Below are positions 1 to 8,868 of a stretch of DNA of 64,000 nt, in pieces. The position numbers and the translations under genes were made by a program. The notes beneath the pieces are model-generated. The model ran no database searches and was not told the DNA's origin. It saw nothing but the letters and a program-made list of their open reading frames with translations. The DNA comes from Allobosea sp. UNC402CLCol. GTDB lineage: Bacteria; Pseudomonadota; Alphaproteobacteria; Rhizobiales; Beijerinckiaceae. The stretch lies in contig NZ_JQJJ01000009.1 of the NCBI RefSeq assembly GCF_000745475.1, forward strand, positions 310,001 to 374,000, given 5' to 3'. Within the stretch, counting starts at the first letter, position 1. Every line of letters starts with the position of its first letter.

Positions 1-1
1 G

Positions 2-349
2 CTCGTCCAGAACGTCGCCGCCGAGGATCGCCCGAATCTCACGCTCCTCGTCATCGTGCTGAAGACGGCCGACCAGAAGAGCCGGCTCCTGCGCGTCGTC
101 GCTCCGCTCGGCGTGCTGCTGCCCTCGGGGCTCGGCCTCAAGATCGACGACAAGGACATCGGCCGCGCCGGCTTCGTGCGCTGCCTGACCACCGGCTGCG
201 TCGCCGAGGTCGTCATGGACGATACGCTGCTCGGCCAGCTCAAGAGCGGCAAGAGCGCGACATTCATCGTATTCCAGACGCCGGAGGAGGGGGTGGGCGT
301 GCCCGTTTCGCTCAACGGCTTCGGCCCTGGCGTGGAGGCTTTGCCGTGA
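2..349 (+). CDS. Invasion associated locus B (IalB) family protein, 3' part
   Basis: The gene is cut by the window start; only about 115 C-terminal residues are visible. The reading frame is open from base 2 and ends in TGA at 347-349. The pattern LKTADQKSRLLRVVAPLGV, then GLGLKID, a segment with two Cys (LTTGCVAEV), and a C-terminal GVPVSLNGF strand is typical of the IalB family of small secreted or periplasmic proteins, whose exact biochemical role is not settled. The signal peptide would lie upstream of the window. The next gene starts with a GTG overlapping this stop (GTGA), so the two are probably translationally coupled. The family call is fairly firm; the function is not. Confidence 0.75.
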   Translation, partial: LVQNVAAEDRPNLTLLVIVLKTADQKSRLLRVVAPLGVLLPSGLGLKIDDKDIGRAGFVRCLTTGCVAEVVMDDTLLGQLKSGKSATFIVFQTPEEGVGVPVSLNGFGPGVEALP

Positions 350-948
350 TCGATCGAACCCTTGACCGGAGCCGCTGGCTCGCTCTGCCGCTGCTCTGCC
401 TGGGCCTTGCCGGCTGCGGCTCGCCCTCATCATCCTCCGCCGGCAGCACGGCGCTCAACATGCTGATGTTCCAGTCCGCCACCCCGCCGCCGGCGGACCA
501 GCTGCCGAAGGACGAGGACGACATGACGGTCGTCTGTCCGGAGGTCATCGTCGCCGATGGCGGCGCCGCGATCCGGGCCCAGGCCGGGCAGGATTCGAGC
601 GGCCTGCGCTACCAGATCTCGATCACCAACGTCGCGCGCGAATGCACGCCGACCGGCAATGGCGGCTTCCGCCTCAAGGTCGGCGTCGAGGGCCGCATCC
701 TGCTCGGCCCGGCCGGCGGCGCCGGCAACTACGGCGCCACGCTGACCACGACGGTGACGCGCGGCACCGATGTCGTCGCACGTCGCGGTGCGCGCGTCGG
801 CGGGACGATCCCGTCCGGGCAGGGCGGCGTCGACTTCACCCATGTCGAGGAGGGCATCACCGTGCCGCCCGGCAAGAGCGACGTCGAGATCATCGTCGGC
901 CTGGGGCAGGGCGGCGCGGCGACACCGGCCCGCCATCGCCGTCGATAA
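346..948 (+). CDS. Putative lipoprotein, hypothetical
   Basis: A 200-residue protein with a lipoprotein signal peptide: charged N-terminus, hydrophobic stretch LALPLLCLGL and lipobox LAGC, predicting lipidation at Cys 25. A Ser-rich linker follows, then a domain with beta-strand-like alternation (residues 65-185) containing CPEVIV and a C-terminal Gly-rich tail. I do not recognise a named family. The GTG start at 346 overlaps the stop of the preceding IalB-like gene by four bases, suggesting a two-gene operon of cell-envelope proteins. A GC-rich hairpin lies just after the stop. Confidence 0.7.
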   Translation: MIDRTLDRSRWLALPLLCLGLAGCGSPSSSSAGSTALNMLMFQSATPPPADQLPKDEDDMTVVCPEVIVADGGAAIRAQAGQDSSGLRYQISITNVARECTPTGNGGFRLKVGVEGRILLGPAGGAGNYGATLTTTVTRGTDVVARRGARVGGTIPSGQGGVDFTHVEEGITVPPGKSDVEIIVGLGQGGAATPARHRRR

Positions 949-968
949 CGGCAGGCATTGCCGTGAAA

Positions 969-1004
969 GAAGGCGCCGCCCGGATTGACTGGGCCGGCGC
1001 CTTC
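969..1004 (+). terminator. Hairpin after the lipoprotein gene
   Basis: GAAGGCGCCG (969-978) is perfectly repeated in inverse at 995-1004, with an inner CCC/GGG extension. There is no clear T-run after it, so it may be a weak terminator or an RNA-stabilising hairpin. It separates the lipoprotein gene from the glycine riboswitch of the gcv operon. Confidence 0.5.
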
Positions 1005-1032
1005 TGTATCTGTGCCCGAAGCCGCATATCCC

Positions 1033-1229
1033 CGCGGGAGAGACCGGGCCTGATCCGTCAGGGCCGGCGCCGAAGGCGCAACCGCCCCGGAAACGCTCAG
1101 GCAAAAGGACCGCTGGGGAGTTGGCGCTCTGGAAAGTGGCGGAAGCGATTCCGCCCACCGACGGGTGTAACCTGTCCGGCTGAGTTGGCCGGGGCGGGGA
1201 AATCTCTCAGGTTCCGAGACAGAGGGGGC
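1033..1229 (+). ncRNA. Tandem glycine riboswitch (gcvT motif)
   Basis: Two consecutive gcvT-type aptamers precede the glycine cleavage operon. Aptamer 1 (about 1033-1114) has GGGAGAGAC, the bulge GCCGAAGGCGCAA and the closing segment CTCAGGCAAAAGGACCGC. Aptamer 2 (about 1127-1229) opens with CTCTGGAAAG, has a variant internal loop CACCGACGGGTGTAAC, and closes with CTCTCAGGTTCCGAGACAGAG. The linker is short, as in the known tandem arrangement. Glycine binding would be expected to switch on gcvT. A hairpin with arms CCGGAC (1235-1240) and GTCCGG (1247-1252) lies between aptamer 2 and the ribosome binding site and may be part of the expression platform. Assigned by eye from the conserved cores. 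Confidence 0.9.
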
Positions 1230-1282
1230 GCGTTCCGGACAGTTCCGTCCGGGGCTTGCGCTCGACTCTGGAAGGGGCCGCC

Positions 1283-2431
1283 ATGGCTGCCGAAGCCGCC
1301 GATGCCACGGATGCCGTGGTGCTCAAGACCCCGCTTCATGCGCGCCATGTCGCGCTCGGCGCCCGCATGGTGCCCTTCGCCGGCTATGACATGCCGGTGC
1401 AGTATCCGACGGGCATCCTGACCGAGCACAACTGGACGCGCGACAAGGCCGGGCTCTTCGACGTCTCGCATATGGGCCAGTGCTTCCTGATCGGCCCCGA
1501 TCACGAGACCACGGCCAAGGCGCTGGAAGCGCTGATTCCCGCCGATATCGTCAATCTCGCCCCCGGCAAGCAGCGCTACTCGCAGCTTCTGAACGAGGAG
1601 GGCGGCATCCTCGACGACCTGATGATCACGCGCTCGATCGACCCCGATGAGGACGGCGCGCTCTATCTCGTCGTCAACGCCGCCTGCAAGGATGCCGACT
1701 ACGCCCATATCGAGGCGCGCCTGCCGGCCAACGTAAAGCTCATCAAGGCCGAGCATCGCGGCCTGATCGCGCTGCAGGGGCCGGGCGCCGAAGCCGCGCT
1801 CGCGGCCATCGCGCCGGAAGCCGCCGAGATGGGCTTCATGACCTCGCGCACCATGAAGGTCGCCGGCATCAAGGCCAATGTCAGCCGCTCCGGCTATACC
1901 GGCGAGGACGGCTACGAGATTTCTGCCGCAGCGGCGAAGATCGGCGAGATCTGGGACACGCTGCTGCTCGATGCCAACGTCAAGCCGATCGGCCTCGGTG
2001 CCCGCGATTCGCTCAGGCTTGAGGCCGGGCTTTGCCTTTACGGCCACGACATCGACACCACGACCTCGCCGATCGAGGCCGCGCTCAACTGGTCGATCCA
2101 GAAGCGCCGCCGCGAGGAGGGCGGCTTCCCCGGCGCCGCGCGCATCCAGCGCGAACTGGCCGAGGGCACGTCCCGCATCCGCGTCGGCTTGCTGCCGGAA
2201 GGCCGCGCCCCGGCCCGCGAAGGCACGGAGATCGCGACGCCGGAAGGCGAGGTGATCGGCACCGTGACCTCGGGCGGCTTCGGCCCGACGCTGAACGGCC
2301 CGCTCGCCATGGGCTATGTCGCCAAGGCCCATTCCGCGCCGGGCACCAAGCTCAACCTCATCGTGCGTGGCAAGCCGCTGCCGGCTGTCGTGGCGCCGAT
2401 GCCCTTCGTCCCCAACGGTTACAAGCGCTGA
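1283..2431 (+). CDS. gcvT: Glycine cleavage system T protein (aminomethyltransferase)
   Basis: A 382-residue T protein that moves the aminomethyl carbon from the lipoyl arm of GcvH to tetrahydrofolate, releasing ammonia. Visible signatures: [20 protein letters not shown] near the N-terminus, LFDVSHMGQ, the folate-domain segment [13 protein letters not shown], and [20 protein letters not shown] (residues about 235-255). Length fits the family. The ATG at 1283 is preferred over an in-frame TTG at 1256 because GAAGGGG lies 5 bases upstream and homologous sequence begins just after it. It is the first gene of gcvT-gcvH-gcvPA-gcvPB and lies directly behind the tandem glycine riboswitch. Confidence 0.96.
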   Translation: MAAEAADATDAVVLKTPLHARHVALGARMVPFAGYDMPVQYPTGILTEHNWTRDKAGLFDVSHMGQCFLIGPDHETTAKALEALIPADIVNLAPGKQRYSQLLNEEGGILDDLMITRSIDPDEDGALYLVVNAACKDADYAHIEARLPANVKLIKAEHRGLIALQGPGAEAALAAIAPEAAEMGFMTSRTMKVAGIKANVSRSGYTGEDGYEISAAAAKIGEIWDTLLLDANVKPIGLGARDSLRLEAGLCLYGHDIDTTTSPIEAALNWSIQKRRREEGGFPGAARIQRELAEGTSRIRVGLLPEGRAPAREGTEIATPEGEVIGTVTSGGFGPTLNGPLAMGYVAKAHSAPGTKLNLIVRGKPLPAVVAPMPFVPNGYKR

Positions 2432-2463
2432 TCCGATTTCCCGATTTTCGCCAGGAGGAAACC

Positions 2464-2838
2464 ATGGCCGAGACCCGCTACACCAAGGACCATGAATATA
2501 TCCGCATCGAGGGTGACACCGGCACGGTCGGCATCTCCGATTACGCCCAGTCCCAGCTCGGCGACGTCGTCTTCGTCGAGCTGCCGACGGTCGGCAAGGC
2601 GCTGAGCAAGGGCGGCGAGGCCGCGGTGGTCGAGAGCGTCAAGGCCGCTTCGGAAGTCTACGCCCCGGTCTCGGGCGAGGTCGTCGAGGTGAATGGCGAG
2701 CTCGAAGCCGCGCCGGGCACCGTCAACGAGGACCCGGCCGGCAAGGGCTGGTTCCTCAAGATCAAGCTCACGGACGCAGCCGAGCTCGACGCGCTGATGA
2801 GCGAGGACGAGTACCAGAATTACGTGAAGACGCTCTGA
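2464..2838 (+). CDS. gcvH: Glycine cleavage system H protein
   Basis: The 124-residue lipoyl carrier of the glycine cleavage complex. It starts with the typical [13 protein letters not shown], contains the GDVVFVELP strand, and carries the lipoylation site VESVKAASE with the modified Lys at residue 60. A strong Shine-Dalgarno (AGGAGGAA) lies just upstream of the ATG. It follows gcvT by 32 bases. A palindromic repeat separates it from gcvPA. Confidence 0.97.
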   Translation: MAETRYTKDHEYIRIEGDTGTVGISDYAQSQLGDVVFVELPTVGKALSKGGEAAVVESVKAASEVYAPVSGEVVEVNGELEAAPGTVNEDPAGKGWFLKIKLTDAAELDALMSEDEYQNYVKTL

Positions 2839-2849
2839 TGTCGCTCCAC

Positions 2850-2955
2850 CGTCATTCCGGGCAAGACGCGTAGCGGCGCAGACCCGGAATCCATCGTGGG
2901 GTACAGCGCTCTACGGTGGATTCCGGCTCTCCGCTTCGCTCTGGCCGGAATGACG
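2850..2955. repeat. Intergenic palindromic repeat, family A copy 1
   Basis: Nested inverted repeats: outer arms CGTCATTCCGG (2850-2860) and CCGGAATGACG (2945-2955); inner arms CCGGAATCCATCG (2884-2896) and CGGTGGATTCCGG (2914-2926). The same design recurs at 45416-45522 and 52703-52797. It lies inside the gcv operon between gcvH and gcvPA, so the transcript must read through it or it tunes the downstream part. Confidence 0.85.
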
Positions 2956-2990
2956 GAGCGCTTTGAATCGAAAAGATACGGACGCACCCC

Positions 2991-4331
2991 ATGCGCTATC
3001 TCCCCCTTACCGATACCGACCGCGAGGACATGCTCGCACGGATCGGCGTCTCCGACATCGACGCGCTGTTCAGCGACGTGCCGGCCGGCAAGCTGCTGAA
3101 GGCCCCGGTCGACCTGCCCCGCGCCAAGGGCGAGCTCGAGGTCGAGCGCATCCTCGGCAAGATGGCCGGCAAGAACACCGCCGCCTCGGCCGTTCCCTTC
3201 TTCGTCGGCGCCGGCGCCTACAAGCACCATGTCCCGGCGACGGTGGATCACCTGATCCAGCGCTCGGAATTCCTGACCAGCTACACGCCCTATCAGCCCG
3301 AGATCGCGCAGGGCACGCTGCAATATCTCTTCGAGTTCCAGACCCAGGTCGCCGCGCTGACCGGCATGGAGGTCGCCAACGCCTCGATGTATGATGGCTC
3401 GACCGGCACCGGCGAGGCCGTGCTGATGGCGCATCGCGTCACCAAGCGCCGCAAGGCGGTGCTCTCCGGCGGCCTGCATCCGCATTACACCGCGGTCGTC
3501 GAGACCCTCTCCGAGATGGCCAATGACGAGGTCGTGGTGCTGAAGCCCGACGTCTCGGCCAGCGAGGACATCCTCTCCCAGATCGACGACAGCACCTCCT
3601 GCGTCGTCGTCCAGTCGCCCGACGTCTTCGGCAACCTGCGCGACCTCAAGCCGATCGCCGAGAAGGCTCATGCCCATGGCGCCCTGCTGATCGCGGTCTT
3701 CACCGAGGTCGTCTCGCTCGGCGCGGTCGTGCCTCCGGGCGCGCAGGATGCCGATATCGTCGTCGGCGAGGGCCAGTCGATCGGCAACGCGCTGAATTTC
3801 GGCGGCCCCTATGTCGGCCTCTTCGCCGCCAAGTCGAAATATATCCGCCAGATGCCGGGCCGGCTCTGCGGCGAGACGGTCGATTCGACCGGTCAGCGCG
3901 GTTTCGTGCTGACGCTCTCGACCCGCGAGCAGCACATTCGTCGCGACAAGGCGACCTCGAACATCTGCACCAACTCCGGCCTCTGCGTGCTGGCCTTCAC
4001 CATCCACATGACGCTGCTCGGCCAGACCGGCCTCGCGCGCCTTGCCGAGGTGAACCACGCCAACGCCGTGAAGCTCGCCGACGCGCTCGCGGGCGTCGAA
4101 GGCGTGAAGGTGCTCAACGACAGCTTCTTCAACGAGTTCACCGTGAAGCTGAAGAAGCCGGCCGCCGAGGTCGTCGAGGTGCTCGCCGCCAGGGGCATCC
4201 TGGCCGGCGTCCCCGTCTCGCGGCTCCTGCCCAAGGCTGGGCTCGACGACCTGCTGATCATCGCCTCGACCGAGGTGAATACCGATGAAGACCGGGCGGC
4301 CCTCGTGGCGGCGCTCGTGGAGGTGCTGTGA
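2991..4331 (+). CDS. gcvPA: Glycine dehydrogenase (decarboxylating) subunit 1
   Basis: The 446-residue N-terminal half of a split P protein, the PLP enzyme that decarboxylates glycine and loads the aminomethyl group onto GcvH. Recognisable stretches include [57 protein letters not shown] and [16 protein letters not shown]. The PLP lysine is on the partner subunit. The stop TGA overlaps the gcvPB ATG (TGATG), indicating coupled translation. It is separated from gcvH by about 150 bases holding repeat A. Confidence 0.96.
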   Translation: MRYLPLTDTDREDMLARIGVSDIDALFSDVPAGKLLKAPVDLPRAKGELEVERILGKMAGKNTAASAVPFFVGAGAYKHHVPATVDHLIQRSEFLTSYTPYQPEIAQGTLQYLFEFQTQVAALTGMEVANASMYDGSTGTGEAVLMAHRVTKRRKAVLSGGLHPHYTAVVETLSEMANDEVVVLKPDVSASEDILSQIDDSTSCVVVQSPDVFGNLRDLKPIAEKAHAHGALLIAVFTEVVSLGAVVPPGAQDADIVVGEGQSIGNALNFGGPYVGLFAAKSKYIRQMPGRLCGETVDSTGQRGFVLTLSTREQHIRRDKATSNICTNSGLCVLAFTIHMTLLGQTGLARLAEVNHANAVKLADALAGVEGVKVLNDSFFNEFTVKLKKPAAEVVEVLAARGILAGVPVSRLLPKAGLDDLLIIASTEVNTDEDRAALVAALVEVL

Positions 4332-5905
4332 TGTTGAACCGTCAGGGACGTCCCACCCAGGCCGGCGAGGCCTCGCATGAAGAGCACCTCACCTTCACCG
4401 GCAACAAGGCTCTCCAGCAGATCGAGCCGCTGATCTTCGAGATCGGCCATCACGAGGCGACCGGCGTCGACATCGACAAGCCGGCGCCGTTCAAGTCGCG
4501 GCTGGGCAAGCATGCCCGCCAGGGCGAGATCGGCCTGCCCGGCCTCTCCGAGCCCGAGACGATGCGTCACTATGTGCGCCTCAGCCAGAAAAACTACGGC
4601 ATCGACACCGGGCTCTTCCCGCTCGGCTCCTGCACGATGAAGCACAATGCCCGTCTCAACGAGAAGGTGGCGCGGCTTCCGGGCTTCTCCGACGTGCACC
4701 CGCTGCAGCCGATCTCGACGGTGCCCGGCGCGCTCGACCTGATGCTGGAGCTCGCCCGCTACCTGATGACGCTGACCGGCATGCCGGCGGTGGCGCTGAG
4801 CCCCAAGGCCGGCGCCCATGGCGAGGCTTGCGGCATGATGGCGATCAAGGCTGCGATCGCGGCAAAGGGCGAGGGCGCGACCCGCAATGTCGTGCTCGTG
4901 CCCGAATCGGCCCATGGCACCAACCCGGCGACGGCGGCCCTGATCGGCTTCTCGGTGAAGGCGGTTCCGGCTCGTCCGGACGGCACCGTCGCGGTCGAGG
5001 ACGTCAAGGCCCTGCTCGGGCCGGACATCGCCGCGATCATGCTGACCAACCCGAACACCTGCGGCATCTTCGAGCCCCAGATCGTCGAGATCGCCGCGGC
5101 AATGCATGAGGCCGGCGCCTATTTCTACTGCGACGGCGCCAATTTCAACGCGATCGTCGGCAAGGCCCGTCCGGGCGATCTCGGCGTCGACGCCATGCAC
5201 ATCAACCTGCACAAGACCTTCTCGACGCCCCATGGCGGCGGCGGTCCCGGTGCCGGCCCCGTCGTGCTCTCGCAGCGTCTGGCGCCCTTCGCGCCGGTGC
5301 CCTTCATCCATGTCGAGAACGGCAAGCCGCATCTGATCGAGTCGCGCGATGAAGCCCCAGTGGGCAACCAGCCCTTCGGCCGCATGACCGCCTTCCACGG
5401 CCAGATGGGCATGTATGTCCGCGCGCTGGCTTACATGCTCAGCCACGGCTCGGACGGCATGCGCCAGGCTTCCGAGGATGCGGTGCTGAACGCGAACTAC
5501 ATCCGTGCGGGCTTGAGCGACCTGATGTCGCTGCCCTTCCCGGACCACCCCTCGATGCACGAGGTGCTGTTCGACGACGAATGGCTCAAGGGCACCGGCG
5601 TCTCGACGCTCGATTTCGCCAAGGCGATGATCGACGAGGGCTACCATCCGATGACGGTGTATTTCCCGCTCGTCGTCCATGGCGCCATGCTGATCGAGCC
5701 GACCGAGTCGGAATCGAAGGCCGCGCTCGACCTCTTCATCGCGACGCTGCGCGACCTCGCCATCGCGGCCAAGGGCAACGACAAGGAGCGTTTCACCAGC
5801 GCCCCGCATCACGCCCCGATCCGCCGGCTCGACGAGACCCGCGCCGCCCGCTCGCCAGTGCTGAAATGGACGGAGCCTGCCCCGGTCAAGGCCGCGGCGG
5901 AGTAA
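4331..5905 (+). CDS. gcvPB: Glycine dehydrogenase (decarboxylating) subunit 2
   Basis: The 524-residue C-terminal half of the split P protein. The PLP-binding motif HINLHKTFSTPHGGGGPG places the Schiff-base lysine at residue 295. Other hallmarks are LGSCTMKHNARLNE, MLTNPNTCGIFE and CDGANFNAIVG. The ATG at 4331 overlaps the gcvPA stop by one base; a GTG one codon earlier (4328) is possible. Last gene of the riboswitch-controlled operon; a short inverted repeat CTGACG/CGTCAG follows the stop. Confidence 0.96.
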   Translation: MLNRQGRPTQAGEASHEEHLTFTGNKALQQIEPLIFEIGHHEATGVDIDKPAPFKSRLGKHARQGEIGLPGLSEPETMRHYVRLSQKNYGIDTGLFPLGSCTMKHNARLNEKVARLPGFSDVHPLQPISTVPGALDLMLELARYLMTLTGMPAVALSPKAGAHGEACGMMAIKAAIAAKGEGATRNVVLVPESAHGTNPATAALIGFSVKAVPARPDGTVAVEDVKALLGPDIAAIMLTNPNTCGIFEPQIVEIAAAMHEAGAYFYCDGANFNAIVGKARPGDLGVDAMHINLHKTFSTPHGGGGPGAGPVVLSQRLAPFAPVPFIHVENGKPHLIESRDEAPVGNQPFGRMTAFHGQMGMYVRALAYMLSHGSDGMRQASEDAVLNANYIRAGLSDLMSLPFPDHPSMHEVLFDDEWLKGTGVSTLDFAKAMIDEGYHPMTVYFPLVVHGAMLIEPTESESKAALDLFIATLRDLAIAAKGNDKERFTSAPHHAPIRRLDETRAARSPVLKWTEPAPVKAAAE

Positions 5906-6030
5906 GGGGCGGCCCGCCCTGACGATATCCGTCAGCATGGTGAAGGGCGCCCGCCGATTCTTAAGCATTCCTTGACCATGTCGGGGAATGATCGCCTCCG
6001 TGCCGCCTTGTGTGGCTCGGGGGTAGTTCG

Positions 6031-7290
6031 ATGTTCCTGCGTAACGCCATCCTCGCTACGGCGGCTGTTGCCGCCCTCGCGGCGCTACCCGCGCGCGCCA
6101 ACGAGGCGAGCTATGGCCCCAACACCTATGACCGCACGCTGGAAGCGCTGATCGCGCATGAGGACGTCGCCGCGCGCGGCGGCTGGCCGAAGGTGCCGGC
6201 AGGCGCTGCATCCCTCAAGCCCGATTCGCGCGGGCCGGACGTCGTCGCGCTGAAGCAGCGTCTCGTCGCGGGCGGCGACCTTTCGGCCGAGGCCTTGCCG
6301 GGCGACGTCTACGATGCGGCCGTCGTCGAGGCGGTGAAGCGCTTTCAGCGCCGCCACGGTCTCTCGGATCTCGGCACGGTCGGCCGCCTCACCCTCAAGG
6401 CGATGAACACGCCGGTCGAGATGCGCCTCAACCAGCTCACCGCCACGCTCGAGCGGCTCAAGGGCAACGGCTTCAACTTCGCCAGCCGCTATGTCGTGGT
6501 GAACATCCCAGGCGCCAGCGTCGAGGCGGTGGAGAACGGCGAGGTGAAGGAGCGCCATCTCGCCATCGTCGGGCGGCCGGACCGGCCCTCGCCGGTGATC
6601 CAGGCCAACATCACCTCGGTCAATCTGAACCCCTATTGGACCGTGCCGATGTCGATCGTGAAGGCCGACATCATCCCCCATATGCGCAAGGATCCGACGT
6701 TCATCGCCAAGTCGAACATGAAATTGCTCGGAGCCGAGAACAAGGAGATCGATCCGGCGAGCGTCAAATGGGCGACCCTGACCAATCCGTATTTCTACGT
6801 CCGGCAGGAGCCCGGCCCGACCAATTCGCTGGGCCAGCTCAAGATCGACATGCCCAACAGCGATGCGGTCTACATGCACGACACGCCGAAGAAGACGCTG
6901 TTCCGCAACGATGTGCGCTTCAACTCCTCGGGCTGCGCCCGCATCGAGGGTGTCCGCGACCTTGCCGCCTGGCTGCTCGAAGGCTCCGAATGGAGTCGAC
7001 AGGCGATCGAGGACGAGATCGCCAAGGGCGAGCGCAAGAACATCCCGCTGAAGAAGGCGGTGCCGGTGGCCTGGGTCTATCTCACGGGGTGGCAGGGCGC
7101 CGACGGGCAGGTCCAGTTCCGCGACGACATCTACGGCCTCGACACGCCGCAAGGCATCGTCACCTCGACGATCCAGCCACGCAAGCCCAAGCCGAAAGCC
7201 ACCGCCGCGGTTTCCCCAGCGAGGCCGGCTGCTGCGCCGAAGACCGCCTCGGGCAATCCGCCGGCGGCGCAGGCGACTGCCAGCAACTGA
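6031..7290 (+). CDS. L,D-transpeptidase (YcbB/LdtD-like), periplasmic
   Basis: A 419-residue exported protein with a cleavable signal peptide (hydrophobic AILATAAVAALAALPARA). A peptidoglycan-binding-1 type helical domain follows (about 60-135, with VVEAVKRFQRRHGLSD), then a YkuD catalytic domain (about 155-340). The catalytic block has HDTPKKTLF and, further on, SSGCARIEG, with the nucleophile Cys at residue 302. The C-terminal 60 residues are Pro/Ala/Lys-rich and probably disordered. The family makes 3-3 crosslinks or attaches proteins to peptidoglycan. The ATG at 6031, preceded by GGGGG, is preferred to an upstream TTG. Confidence 0.9.
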   Translation: MFLRNAILATAAVAALAALPARANEASYGPNTYDRTLEALIAHEDVAARGGWPKVPAGAASLKPDSRGPDVVALKQRLVAGGDLSAEALPGDVYDAAVVEAVKRFQRRHGLSDLGTVGRLTLKAMNTPVEMRLNQLTATLERLKGNGFNFASRYVVVNIPGASVEAVENGEVKERHLAIVGRPDRPSPVIQANITSVNLNPYWTVPMSIVKADIIPHMRKDPTFIAKSNMKLLGAENKEIDPASVKWATLTNPYFYVRQEPGPTNSLGQLKIDMPNSDAVYMHDTPKKTLFRNDVRFNSSGCARIEGVRDLAAWLLEGSEWSRQAIEDEIAKGERKNIPLKKAVPVAWVYLTGWQGADGQVQFRDDIYGLDTPQGIVTSTIQPRKPKPKATAAVSPARPAAAPKTASGNPPAAQATASN

Positions 7291-7306
7291 GGCGTTCTCG
7301 ATCTCA

Positions 7307-7423
7307 AGCCCTCATCCTGAGGAGCCGCGTCAGCGGCGTCTCGAAGGATGATCCAGCCATCTCCAGAGCCTCCTGGAGCATCCTTCGGGACGCAGCCTAT
7401 GGCTGCTCCTCAGGATGAGGGCT
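7307..7423. repeat. Intergenic palindromic repeat, family B
   Basis: A perfect 19-base inverted repeat, AGCCCTCATCCTGAGGAGC at 7307-7325 and its complement at 7405-7423, with a second nested pair around CGAAGGATG / CATCCTTCG. It sits between convergent genes (L,D-transpeptidase on plus, hydrolase on minus), where it could act as a bidirectional terminator. Repeats of this design are common in Rhizobiales genomes. Confidence 0.8.
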
Positions 7424-7439
7424 CGAATATTGGAAGAAT

Positions 7440-8246
7440 CTAGGGCGTCTTCAGGATCGTCATCACCGCGTCGATCGCCTCAGTGCGCGCTTTCGGGTCG
7501 CTGCCGATCGTGACCATGCCGTCGGGCCGCTGGGAATACGCCGCCTTGCGCTCGCGCAAGGGCAGGCCCGGATGGTCGAAATCGTGATAGGCGCCGGGAA
7601 AGCCGACGAAGCGCGCTCCGCCGCGCTGCGCGAGCTCCTCGCAAGGTGCAGCCGGCGTCCAGTCATCGGCCAGTCCCTGGAAGATCGCCGTGTCCGTCCG
7701 GGCGCGCCAGTCACGCTTCAGCATCACGCGGCAGCCGGGATAGAAGGCGATGACGTGGCGCAGGTGTTTGGCCTCGGGGCTGTCTGCAACGCGTAGCGCC
7801 GTGGAGCCGCCATTCGACCAGCCGATCAGGCTGATGCGCTGGCTTGCGGCGAAGCTCTGCCTGTTCAGCCAGTCGACCGCGGCGAAGGCGTCGCGGGCGC
7901 GGCCAGCAGGTGTCAGCGAGCGTTCACGCTCGGTGCAGAGCGCCTTGATGCCGCGCGGACCGAAGCTGTCAACCAGCAGCACGGCGTAGCCTGCCTGCGT
8001 CAGCCGCTGCGACCAGTCCGTCTCGCGTGCACCGATCTCGCCCGAGCGCGTGTAGAGCCCCGCGCAGCCATGCAGGCCGATCACGACAGGGAAGGGGCCG
8101 GCCCCCTCCGGACGCGCCAGCCAGCCGATGAGATCCAGCGCGTCACGTGACGGAAAGCTCACCTTTTCGAAGGCGCTGGCTCCACCGAGCGTGGCGGCGA
8201 GAAGGAGCGGTGCGAGCCGGAGCGAGCGAAGAAGGTTGCCGATCAC
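7440..8246 (-). CDS. Secreted dienelactone hydrolase-family protein
   Basis: A 268-residue alpha/beta hydrolase with an N-terminal signal peptide (cleavage near ASAFE, residue 25). The nucleophile elbow is GWSNGG with Ser at 144, and likely acid and base are Asp 194 or 195 (GLADDW) and His 221 (GAYHDF), as in dienelactone-hydrolase-like enzymes. The oxyanion region is IGLHGCAGLY. The substrate cannot be told from sequence. It is transcribed on the minus strand downstream of the atp operon terminator. Confidence 0.8.
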   Translation of the reverse strand: MIGNLLRSLRLAPLLLAATLGGASAFEKVSFPSRDALDLIGWLARPEGAGPFPVVIGLHGCAGLYTRSGEIGARETDWSQRLTQAGYAVLLVDSFGPRGIKALCTERERSLTPAGRARDAFAAVDWLNRQSFAASQRISLIGWSNGGSTALRVADSPEAKHLRHVIAFYPGCRVMLKRDWRARTDTAIFQGLADDWTPAAPCEELAQRGGARFVGFPGAYHDFDHPGLPLRERKAAYSQRPDGMVTIGSDPKARTEAIDAVMTILKTP

Positions 8247-8320
8247 CGCGTCTGTCCTCCGATCCGGGGCACCGCCATCGCCAAGCTATCCCAGAGCATG
8301 ATCTCGGCGGAAGCCGGGCA

Positions 8321-8353
8321 AAGAAAAACGCCGCGCTCCGAAGAGCGCGGCGT
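8321..8353 (-). terminator. Terminator of the F0 ATP synthase operon
   Basis: Perfect 11-base stem ACGCCGCGCTC (8328-8338) / GAGCGCGGCGT (8343-8353) with a CGAA loop. On the minus strand it is followed by a run of five T, the classical Rho-independent layout, 27 bases after the b subunit stop codon. Confidence 0.9.
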
Positions 8354-8380
8354 CGAATGTTCGAACGATCCGGCCAGGGC

Positions 8381-8857
8381 TCAGTTGAGCTTGGCCTTGA
8401 CCTCGGTGAGCCCTGCGGCGAAGGCGGCCTCGCCAGCCTTGCCGGCCATCTGGCCGCGCAGGATGGTCTCGGCGGCCTTGCTGGCGGCTTCGGCAGCCGC
8501 GGCGCGAACCTCGGCCTCGGCCTGGCTCTCGGCCTGGGCGATCTTCTCCTCGGCCGTCTTGGTCCGGCGGGCGACGAAGTCCGCGAGCTTGGCCTCGGCC
8601 TCGGCCGCGAGGCGCTTGGCCTCCTCGGTGGCGGAGGAGATGATCTCGGCGGCCTCGGCCTCGGCGGCCTTGCGCTTGGCGTCGTATTCGCCAAGCAGCT
8701 TCTCGGCCTCCACGCGCAGGCGGCGAGCCTCCGCCAGCTCATGGGCGACCTTTTCGCCGCGGGCGTCGAGGCCCTTCACGATCATCTTCGGCACGCCGAA
8801 CTTGACCAGGATCGCAAGGAAGATGACGAGCGCGACGCCAACCCAGAAAGTATCCAT
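8381..8857 (-). CDS. atpF: F0F1 ATP synthase subunit b
   Basis: A 158-residue subunit with one N-terminal membrane helix (VGVALVIFLAILVKF) followed by a long Ala/Glu/Lys-rich helix forming the peripheral stalk. The ATG at 8857 is preferred over a TTG one codon upstream; GAGGAG lies just upstream of it. It is the last gene of the F0 operon and directly follows the b' gene, the two-b-subunit layout of alphaproteobacteria and photosynthetic bacteria. Confidence 0.95.
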   Translation of the reverse strand: MDTFWVGVALVIFLAILVKFGVPKMIVKGLDARGEKVAHELAEARRLRVEAEKLLGEYDAKRKAAEAEAAEIISSATEEAKRLAAEAEAKLADFVARRTKTAEEKIAQAESQAEAEVRAAAAEAASKAAETILRGQMAGKAGEAAFAAGLTEVKAKLN

Positions 8858-8868
8858 CAAAACTCTCC

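Noticed and set aside
2850..2955. Palindromic repeats as CRISPR repeats
   Set aside because: Single copies in separate gaps without regular spacers or cas genes.
3893..5968. A 691-codon minus-strand frame opposite gcvPA/gcvPB
   Set aside because: Shadow of the glycine dehydrogenase genes; no start signal or domain.
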